In this document: piece by piece, positions 54,308 through 62,620 of the stretch
Numbering within the stretch: position 1 is the stretch's first letter
Layout: the number at the start of each line of letters is the position of its first letter
NCBI GenBank assembly: GCA_016169945.1
Contig: JADLSH010000220.1
Coordinates: 682,001 to 746,000 of the forward strand
Source of the DNA: Trachythela sp. YZ-2020
Lineage: Eukaryota; Cnidaria; Anthozoa; Malacalcyonacea; Clavulariidae
Length of the DNA: 64,000 nucleotides
Direction: 5' to 3'
Translations under genes and position numbers: made by a program
Notes under the pieces: generated by a model
What the model was told of the DNA's origin: nothing
Database searches by the model: none
Seen by the model: the letters and a program-made list of their open reading frames with translations, nothing else

Positions 54308-54379
54308 TGTATGAGACTTCCGGTTTACTTCCGGGTGGACTTGTATATAGTTTGGAGTTCGAATAAAGCAAATACTACA
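54308..54379 (+). repeat. Right LTR, 72 bp
   Basis: TGTATGAGACTTCCGG ... AATACTACA. Against the left LTR I see C/T at two sites, one A/T change and one 1-bp indel. This copy has AATAAA, where the left copy has AACAAA. Confidence 0.8.
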
Positions 54380-54434
54380 CCCCCAATCTCAGAAAATTGT
54401 AGTCCAAACAGATGACAACGAACACTATTCAAAA

Positions 54435-55878
54435 TTGAAATTTGAAAGTTTGGCCGCTACTCGAAGCAGCAAAGACCCCGAAAATGGCGTAATACAAGAA
54501 ACAAATGAAGCAATGCCTCACCCCGCAGAAGTGTGTAATTGTACATGTAATTGTTCGGGCAAAGTTTCTGCGGCAGACATAGAAGGCATAAAACTGGATA
54601 TGACAACCTTGAATCGCGTTTGGATACGGTGAGTCTATATAATACGGTGATTTCTGATTTAAAATCCCTTAAAGATAAGCAACAAACTATGGAAGCCATT
54701 ATCCGCAAGCAAGAGGAAACAATCTGCAATTTAAATGATGATAACATGCTTTTTAAAACCAAACTTATACCTTTTGTTGAATATACCCCTACTATGTCGT
54801 CTAGAGATCATAGAATCGATACTGAAAGCGCGGTACGGGCGGCTAACATAACACATGGATTAATTAATCAAGACACTGATTTAAATGCAAGCACAAACAA
54901 ATCAAATTTGAACAAAAATGAAGCCACTACAAAGGAACAAACAACTCCCCAAGCTGTTTACATTCCAGATGACACATTACACGGATTAAGTGAGCCTAAT
55001 ACTGATTTAAATGCAAGCACAAACAAATCAAATTTGAGTAATAAGGATGCTACTACAATGGAAAAAACAGCTCCCCAAGCTGTTTACATTGCAGATGACA
55101 CATTACACGGATTAAGTGAGCCAAACACTGATTTAAATGCAGGCACAAACAATTCAAATTTGAACAATAAGGAAGCTACTACAAAGGAAACAACAACTCC
55201 CCAAGCTGTTTACATTGCAGATGACTCTGTAGCTTCAATCATCCATAACATCAACACTCATGGCAATAACACCGCTTTACATAATTCAAACTCTTCAAGC
55301 ATAACTAATCCAGAAACAAGTGCAACCGAACAGGCACCTGATAATGATAATGAAAGACATTCTCAAAACAATCAAATATATATGGGAAAGCACAGATCAT
55401 TCAACAACGATTTGTCAAGAAAGGAAAATATTCCATGCCCGTTTATAGTGCAGCGCGGTCGATGTGTAAAAGGCGACAGGTGCGATTTTTCTCATCTAAA
55501 CTTCGTTAATAACGACAGGTCCAGACAACTGTCTCGTGAAGTTAAGAGAAACACGTTCTGCCCTTACCTGCTTAAGGGATTTTGTAAAAAAGGGCCTAGA
55601 TGTGACTTTCTCATGCTCATGAGCCTCCTCCTCGGAAATACACGATCGAAAATAATAACAGCCCTTTTTTGTCATCAATAAATCAAATAACTTTTTTAAT
55701 GAACCAGCTCGATATGAGATTACAGAAAATGGAAAGCATTCAGCTTCGACCAAATCTTCCTTACCCTGCAACTCCCCCTCCCCCCCTAGCTTCTCGTCCC
55801 AACCAAACTCCCCGTTACCCAAGACCTTTAATGGAGACCTTCTGTTACGTTCCAAAACACTACAATGTCTCCAAGTGA
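54435..55878 (+). pseudogene. LINE ORF1: coiled coil, 42-residue repeats, CCCH fingers
   Basis: Starts MKFESLAATRSSKDPENG with a Cys-rich patch (CNCTCNCSG). A frame break near 54610 leads to a predicted coiled coil (SDLKSLKDKQQTMEAIIRK). Three tandem 42-residue repeats follow (54857-54982, 54983-55108, 55109-55234; TDLNASTNKSNL, PQAVYI.DD). Then comes a CX8CX5CX3H finger (CPFIVQRGRC...CDFSH) and a second finger starting CPYLLKGFCKKGPRC whose His is lost to a 1-nt break near 55611. The remaining frame continues as MNQLDMRLQKMESIQLRP and stops at 55876-55878. ORF1 proteins of LINEs bind the element RNA. Confidence 0.85.
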
Positions 55879-57165
55879 GTTACTATGGGTCAACCACACC
55901 CCCAAGAATCGAAATTGAGAAAACATTAGAGTTACCCATACCCGTCAGAATCACAAACCGATCCACGAATCTGATACATGCTAATAAACAATGCGCGACT
56001 AATTTAATACGAGTAAGGCGATGTGATCAAATTATCGATATTAACTACAATGCAAGAAAGGTCGTTACCACTAATACTAATTATAAAGATAAGTACTCGT
56101 CCCTACCGACCTTGTTTATTTCCAACTCACGATCGTTACAAAGCAAGACTGATGAACTTGCTATCACTGTGGCTACTTACTCCGTCGATGTGGCGGTTAT
56201 CACTGAAACTTGGCTTTCTGCTGATGTTCCTAGTACAGCCGTCAACCTTCCTGGTTATTCGGTGATAAGGCATGATAGATCCGATGGAAGAAGGGACGGT
56301 GGCGTCTGCGCTTACGTTAAAGACCTCCTACCCCTAATCCTCCTAGACGATCTTTCAAATTCTGATATTGAGTCACTGTGGCTCCTCTTGAAACCGCATC
56401 GCCTACCCCGTGGCCTGAATTCCATCATTTTGGATGTAATTTACCATCCACCCGGAAACGATGATATTGATTTACAAACCCACATTACAGAAAGTCTTGA
56501 CTCCATTCTTTCCTCCCACCCAAATTCTGGTATTATTTTAACTGGCGATTTCAATCAGTTTAAACATCAACGCTTATGCTCCTCCTTTGGCCTCAAGCAG
56601 ATCATCAACCAAGCCAAAAGAGGTAACAATATTTTAGACAAAGTATTTACCAACATCTCAAAATATTATGACTCTCCCAACGTTGTTGCTCCACTTGGTT
56701 CCTCAGATCACAATTCAATAGTTCTGAATCCATTCACGTCCTACGCGAACTCCAACTCGAGATCCTCCCGTCTCGTGAGAGACGCACGACCTTCTAATCG
56801 GAGAGTAGTGAGAGAAAAGTTGTGCCAAGTTAACTGGACTCCATTGCACCACTTGCAATCCTGCGACGAGCAGTTTCACTTCTTTACCGAAACTGTTAAC
56901 GAGATTATTGAGAAGGACCTCCCCCTCAGACGAGTGAAGGTTGACTCTAGTGACAAACCGTGGATTACGTCAGAGATTAAAACTCTGATTACAAAGCGAC
57001 AACGTGCTTGGTCCATGGGAAATAACATCACTTTTAAGCGCTATAGGAATATGGTTAATGTTAAAAAATCCCGTAACTCCTACTACAATAAGAACATTGC
57101 TGACGTCCAGCAATCCAACCCTAAAAAGTGGTGATCAGCGGTAAAAAAGATTGCTGGTCTCCTAA
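55879..57165 (+). pseudogene. LINE ORF2 endonuclease and linker
   Basis: The frame is open from about 55875, overlapping the ORF1 stop, without an obvious ATG near its start. LFISNSRSLQSKTDELAI (Asn), VDVAVITETWLSADV (Glu), DGRRDGGVCAYVKDLLP, LDVIYHPPGNDD, GIILTGDFNQFKHQ (Asp/Asn) and PLGSSDHNSIVLNPF (SDH) form a complete endonuclease. The linker has KPWITSEIKTLITKRQRAW and KKSRNSYYNKNIADVQ. A TGA at 57132-57134 replaces an expected Trp, after which SAVKKIAGLL can still be read to about 57165. No RT follows. Confidence 0.88.
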
Positions 57166-57299
57166 AGCGTTTTTAAGCCGCTTTTATCGTAAATTTTCAT
57201 TTAAAATATTTTTGAAATGTGCATTTTTAAATTTTTTCCAAATAATCACCTATGTAATTTTACTAAAACAGTTATTCGCGTCAGGCTCGGTGACAGTAT

Positions 57300-57342
57300 C
57301 GGTGAATAAAAACCTCGACTTCGTCTCGGTTTTTATTCACCG
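57300..57342. repeat. Perfect 15-bp stem hairpin
   Basis: CGGTGAATAAAAACC (57300-57314) and its exact complement (57328-57342) flank a 13-nt loop. Weaker symmetry extends about 8 bp further out. It could be a cruciform-prone repeat or the end of a small palindromic element. Confidence 0.85.
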
Positions 57343-57423
57343 ATATTCACCACGTCTTCTCTAACAATATATATATATAGTTAAATCTGCAGACATGTAT
57401 GTTTCGCCGTTCAACGGCTCGTC

Positions 57424-57539
57424 AGTGCAGCTTGTAACGCAGTCTAGATGCGAGTGACTTCGTATTTATACACAACACTCTTGCTCTCACCAAAGCGCAT
57501 GTGGTACAACACTCGGACGCATGCGCATCCAGACATGCG

Positions 57540-57543
<4 letters not shown>
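57424..57543. repeat. Dispersed repeat, copy 2
   Basis: Same repeat as 18657-18784, starting GTGCAGCTTGTAACGCAGT and ending CATCCAGACATGCGTGAA. It is followed by a pure (TA)n run at 57543-57571. Confidence 0.8.

Positions 57544-57571
<28 letters not shown>
57543..57571. repeat. (TA)n microsatellite
   Basis: About 14 uninterrupted TA units. Confidence 0.9.
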
Positions 57572-57573
<2 letters not shown>

Positions 57574-58076
57574 CAGTTAACCCCAGTTTATGTTAAAACA
57601 ACCTTGTTTATCAAGATTCAATATAGAGGCTATGACTGCCTGTTCAATCCTTCAACTTGCCAATCCCGTTCGTGGAATTTTTAGGTCAAAATATTTCTCT
57701 CGTGCTATGTGATTAGAAAATTGTCGCAATCAGATCCATATAGAAGTGGAATTAATCGCGAAAATGTAATATAAATCTATAGCAAGATGGGGCCTTTGAA
57801 TTGGGTGGCGGCAGCATGACTTTCGGCTTCATTTTTTGCCATGGATTTATTAGAAGATTCGTTATCCAGCCTCTATCAAGATCAGTGAGCACAATACATG
57901 GGCATTTTGCACACGCATGCGCTTGTTTATGCGCGTATATTCTTCGCATTTTTCAAACGATTAATCCGTTATATCGTTTAGTACAAGCACCGCAACTCAG
58001 TATTTCAGGAAACACATAATTTCCCATGAACAGTAAAGTAAAAAACAAAAAAGTTTACTCGAAGTTCCTGTTTTTT
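57572..58076. other. Non-coding stretch
   Basis: No supported gene; frames at 57752-57949 and 57801-58019 are on opposite strands of the same sequence. Confidence 0.45.
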
Positions 58077-58094
58077 TCGAGTTTGAAGAATAAT

Positions 58095-58352
58095 ATGGCG
58101 GTTGAAGAAATGCGGCCGCGATATTTTAGACAGCGTATACAAAATGCCTATCTTTTACTTAGCACGGATCTAAAAATTAGATCTGGACCGTGCATTTCTT
58201 TTGAAGCCACAATATTTGCGAATCAAATCTATAGATGTTTAAATTCGTCTTTCCATCTAATATGTAACTCGAGAGATCCAGCTTCTACACTTCTTTTAAT
58301 GGGTTTAGAAAGTTTTAGACAATTTACAGGCCCCAAATTGATTTCTATATAA
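58095..58352 (+). CDS. Hypothetical 85-residue protein
   Basis: ATG at 58095 in good context (AATAATATGGCGG) opens MAVEEMRPRYFRQRIQNAYL, continues KIRSGPCISFEATIFANQI and LLMGLESFRQFTGPKLISI and stops at 58350-58352. The composition is protein-like with an amphipathic start, and the local GC is higher than its surroundings. I recognise no family and no signal peptide. It could be a single-exon small gene, a first exon, or chance. Confidence 0.3.
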   Translation: MAVEEMRPRYFRQRIQNAYLLLSTDLKIRSGPCISFEATIFANQIYRCLNSSFHLICNSRDPASTLLLMGLESFRQFTGPKLISI

Positions 58353-59179
58353 CAATATTTTAGCGTTTTATAGCGTCTGAAAGACATTCGAAATTGTTAT
58401 TTTGATAATAATAACTCGGTACTTTTCGTCCATAATAAGTTTGTCCTTTTGACATGTGTGTCCTTCGGCACATTATACCATTGGTTATGCTTTTAACATG
58501 ACTCATGGATCAATCGTAACGTGCGCCAACCCCGAACCCGTGAATACATTATCGCAGGCGCAAAACAATGGGAAAATTGCATTCTACGGGATTACAAACA
58601 CCGGGAATCGATTCTATAGGCCAAAAAAGCCCAATAGCGTACTTTTCACGTCTTTCCGCTCAGGTGCATTAATGCCTGGCTCCAATTTCGTAAGGAGTGG
58701 GAAAATAGAAAAAAATATATAAAAATGAATAAAAAATTAACAAAGTAAACTATGACTCCCATTTTTTGGTGAGATGTTGCAAACGAAGTGCCGATATTTT
58801 TCATCGATTTGGTTTCCATGGAAACGGGTCATGTGACAAGATATAGGCGGTGATAATGGAAATTGACTTAAAGTTTTAAAACACGGCTTGCCGACGCACT
58901 AAACATTCATGGATATGTACAAAACTATTATCTCGGAACCTTTTGCTCTTATACTGCAATGTTGCAATTAGAAACTTGAAGATTATGCCATTGGTATGAA
59001 AATATTGCTGTGAATACAACAATGTCTTGCACAATGTCAATATAATTTGCACTAAAACGATCGTAACAAGATTAAAATAGTTACAAGTCTAAATTGTAGG
59101 TCGGACCAAAGTTGGCTGTATTCTAGGCAAAATCTACGTATTAACGACCCACATTAACGTTGTCTTATGCGTCGGCAAA
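58353..59179. other. Non-coding stretch
   Basis: No supported gene; the 88-codon frame 58456-58722 lacks features. Confidence 0.45.
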
Positions 59180-59475
59180 TCCAATTAACGTGTTTTTCGC
59201 GTGATGAATTCGCGCACGCCATGATTATTATAGGCCCCTGCCGTGAAACAAAATATTATGAAATACAACTATACAATGACTAATAAACCATTTGCAAGTG
59301 CATTCAAATAATATGCTTGGAACAGACACAAGATAAGTGAAATATGATAAGTACAGATCAATGCGAACAAGAAATGTACAAATATTACTGTTGTTTATTT
59401 ATATATTGAGCAAAATATTCGACACGAGTGCAGTCTTCATAGGATATTATATTTCCAATAAAAGGTCGCCGCATA
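59180..59475. repeat. Diverged repeat pair, copy A
   Basis: Related in order to 62158-62440. Shared words are TTTCGCGTGATGA.TTCGCGC, GTCATGAT/CCATGATTATTATAGGCC, AAAATATTCGACA.GA, and AGGATATTATATTTCCAA near the ends. The copies lie 3 kb apart in the same orientation and flank the secreted-peptide exon. Confidence 0.6.
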
Positions 59476-61015
59476 TTGCATATAATATATTAAACTATAA
59501 AACGGCCAATTTACGCGAAAACCTAATAGTTTACTCCTCCCTGCTGGTTTTTATAATCTAAACTAATCCAATATATAGCTCATATATATTGAATTTCAGT
59601 TTGATTCGAACGCCAAAACACATTCGAATACTTAATATAGCTGTCAAGATGAATTCCTCTTGGCAACATGCTAGACATGTTTAATCGAGCGCGCAACTCG
59701 CCCGGACATATAGAGTCAAGCGTGAGTAGAGGCAAGCATTAATCTGCCTGAGCGTGCCGGCGAACTTATAATATGACCAAATCTAAGTGCAGTGCAATTC
59801 ACTGCACGTGCATTAAAAACTGATAATTTAAAACAATTCAAAATTCTGCTCCCCATATACAAACGAAACGTTCCACATAGAAGTGCTTGAAAATAAGCTA
59901 CATTTTTGGCTATACTGATATTTAACAAATTCCAAAGAGTTTCAGAGATATTCAATAAATTTTATGACATGAGTTTGGCAAATTTTTGGATACAATGTGC
60001 AGTATTTATGTTTCTGTATAAGCTTTTCACTGAACTCGTACCACTCGTTGGAAAGATAATGGTTTAAGGATTTGAATTGTGTTTCTCTTATTTCTATAGG
60101 GTAAATATTGACAGAGAAAATCGCATTCGAAATCCTTAAAGAAAATTACGTGCGTGTTGTCGCGGACGTCAATTAATGAGTTAAAAAAAGGTTTGCGAAC
60201 ACTTGAGTACTATTAACATCAATGACGTGCATTCCACATAATAGTTTCTTCCAGACACATCTTGTATAAATTTGTTGCAGTTGTCCAACAAGAATACCTT
60301 CGATCCAAAAATTGGAAACTTATTTTTATTAGTCTTTACATCTAAGCAGATGCATAAATGACAGAGCTTGTGCTCTTCACACGTTGAATTTGAAATGGAA
60401 AGAAATATTGAGAAATATTAGGATCTGTATAGCCTGTAATAGCTTTTGCAATGAGATTTTCTCGTTATAAAGTTATGATTTTTTTCCCAAAACTCCTTTC
60501 TTGAACGAATGTCTTTGTCTAAAGTACAGGGTAGTTCTTTCAGATGAAAAACGCTTCTGTTATCAATAGAAACCATAACTGATAGAAAGGTACCCCAATG
60601 CTGATATAGAGATCAATTACCATGGCCTATGAATCAGTTGAAAGCGACAATAATATGAGAAGCATTATTATATAAGTATTCAAGAAGGATTTTTAGTGGT
60701 TTATCCGTTGATATTGAATGATGAATATTTCAAGAACAACTTAAACATTTTAAGAGAATGAAAATATTCACCCATTTTGTAAATGTTATCAATACTAATA
60801 TATTCTTAGCAACCGTCAACATCTGTTAGGCATCTCATAAGCAGTAAATTGATCTGAAGCATCATATTATTTAATTAAGTCAAATCTAATTTTGTTATAA
60901 CGTTAATTTTATTATATATTAAATAGACTTGCATTTTCATGCTCATAATATTAGAATATTATTTATTTCATTTATTTCCGCGAATAGAGGAAGCCTGAGT
61001 ACAAGATAAAGTCAA
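59476..61015. other. Non-coding stretch upstream of the secreted-peptide exon
   Basis: AT-rich intergenic-type DNA, no gene seen. Confidence 0.5.
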
Positions 61016-61024
61016 TATAAATAG
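61016..61024 (+). promoter_or_regulatory. TATA box
   Basis: TATAAATAG at 61016-61024 is a near-ideal TATA box. It is placed 88 bp before the ATG at 61104 and 127 bp before the favoured ATG at 61143, predicting transcription start near 61046. Confidence 0.6.
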
Positions 61025-61142
61025 GCATGCAAAGTGTTGCAATACGTCATTCATGATGTTGGCCATAATATCTAAAGTGATTAACCATATGCCACCTTCT
61101 TAGATGCTAGCTGGCTTTGAAAAAGTCAACAACGAAAGTATC

Positions 61143-61401
61143 ATGAAATATTCCACAAGTTTGGGCATAAAACTTTTTCTTTCATCATTGGTCTTGTTAT
61201 ATTTCTGCGCAAATCCAGTTGTTGCAAACAAAGATATTCCATTTTGTCATAAGCTATGGGACGACCTTGGGAAAGATTTGGCAGACTGGCGTGAACGATG
61301 TATGGATGGAGATCACGAAATTGATACACCATGTTGTCAAGCAGAGAAAGAATATTCTAAAGAAAGAAGACGGAGCCACAGAAAAATGTGCTTTTATGAA
61401 G
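61143..61401 (+). CDS. Secreted cysteine-rich peptide, first exon
   Basis: The ATG at 61143 is preferred because it opens directly on a classic signal peptide (KYSTSLGIKLFLSSLVLLYF, then CANPVVA as cleavage region). The in-frame ATG at 61104 would add 13 residues before it. The mature part reads DIPFCHKLWDDLGKDLADW, CMDGDHEIDTPCCQAEKEY, RRRSHRKMCFYEG and has five Cys, an odd number. It ends at a good donor AAG|GTATAT (61402), so more exons should follow; I could not find them. The protein would be exported. The family is not recognised: it could be a lineage-restricted secreted peptide, and nothing seen fixes its activity. Confidence 0.65.
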
Positions 61402-62120
61402 GTATATAAGATCACAATAATAACGACCATTACATCAAGTACTAGTATATATATATAAACAACTGTTCATTATTGATATTTGGGAGAAAAAAATATAATT
61501 TATGATTAACAAGCCTTCTGAAGCGTTCACACTGGCCCGAGTTGCAAAATTCACGACCTGTCCTATAGTCTTGAACAGAGGAATATTCAAGAAAATTTGA
61601 CAATACTTCAACCAATTTCATGATGAAATTTAAAAAAATTGCGTAGAAGAATTTTGCATCGTCTCCTTTTTGAGAACAACTGAATAAAGCAAAAAGATGT
61701 GAAATTAATATAAGAATATCAAACCTCGTCATAGTTGTTAATCTTGCTATTTACCTAGAACACAACGTTCAAAATGGCGGTAACCAAATCCAAGGCGAAA
61801 TTTTCGCCATAATTTCCAGCGGTTTTGCCAACAATAACACTATCCACCGCAGAGGCTTGCGAACTTTAAAAAATATCTAGTCGTCTTACGCAGAGTTTTG
61901 TGAAGCGTGGGGGGAGCGCGCGATCTCGAGCATTTTTATAAGTCTTATACGAAGTTTTGAGAGAGAAGGGGACTACGCAAAGAATGAAGGGAAGGAGAAA
62001 ATTATGGAAGCCTCTGCCATGTAATGTTTTCAACATGGCTACATTTGCATAAATTCGAGACTGAGTTATGAATAATGGATGAAGGATACTACATAGCATA
62101 GTGTCGACATCAAATAGTCT
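61402..62120. other. Probable intron and non-coding DNA
   Basis: Follows the donor of the secreted-peptide exon. A (TA)n run at 61446-61456. No convincing second exon. Confidence 0.4.
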
Positions 62121-62130
62121 TAATAAACGA

Positions 62131-62156
62131 TCTATCTATCTATCTATCTATCTATC
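62131..62156. repeat. (CTAT)n microsatellite
   Basis: Six uninterrupted CTAT units. Confidence 0.9.
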
Positions 62157-62157
62157 A

Positions 62158-62440
62158 AGTCGAACGCGTCTTTCGCGTGATGATTTCGCGCGCGTCATGA
62201 TAAATTCAGGCCGCCAAGTTCAATATATGATATACATAACATTTCATTATTACTATTTATTTGCCAGTATATGTTTTAAACGGAGAAGTGAACAATAGGA
62301 GAAGAATAGTGTGGTGTGAACGAGAAACGTAAAAATCATAATAATATTCGTTACCAACTTTGTAAAATATTCGACATGATTCAGTCTATATGAGGGATAT
62401 TATATTTCCAACAACAACATTGCGCCCTCAAGACCTGGAG
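62158..62440. repeat. Diverged repeat pair, copy B
   Basis: Partner of 59180-59475, starting GTCGAACGCGTCTTTCGCGTG and ending GGGATATTATATTTCCAACA. Confidence 0.6.
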
Positions 62441-62620
62441 ACAAATATGATATTATTAAAGCAAATCACTCTACAATATATGATACTCTACAATAGCTTG
62501 AGCGAACCAAACGTGGATATATATTTGTATTCAAATAATTTTTCTGTGGTAAACTAAAGAAAATCTAGAGATCAGTGTTGAAATAATTGCCGTATACTCC
62601 ACTCTCCTCCGCAGAAGCTT

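Larger units (their letters stand above)
41856..54379 (+). mobile_element. Ty3/Gypsy element 2 with very short LTRs, multiply interrupted
   Basis: The direct repeats 41856-41928 and 54308-54379 enclose gag, protease, RT, RNase H and integrase on the + strand. The host element is about 4.3 kb once the nested insertions are subtracted: LINE 42201-45340, a piece about 46792-47138, hAT 47147-51651, and a LINE fragment 52861-53169. A primer-site-like TTGGCGACGAGGAT follows the left LTR. I find no matching target duplication outside the LTRs, so one flank may have been rearranged. Confidence 0.88.
54380..57165 (+). mobile_element. LINE with CCCH-finger ORF1, 3' truncated
   Basis: ORF1 (54435-55878, two frame breaks) is followed by ORF2 with an endonuclease (to 57134). 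The RT is absent: coding-like sequence stops near 57165 soon after the endonuclease linker. LINEs are usually truncated at the 5' end, so the loss of the 3' half here probably reflects a later deletion or replacement. Its left edge coincides with the right LTR of Gypsy 2. Confidence 0.82.

Noticed and set aside
61143..61401. Calling the secreted peptide a toxin
   Set aside because: Signal peptide plus cysteines is not enough; the exon is incomplete and no known scaffold is recognised.
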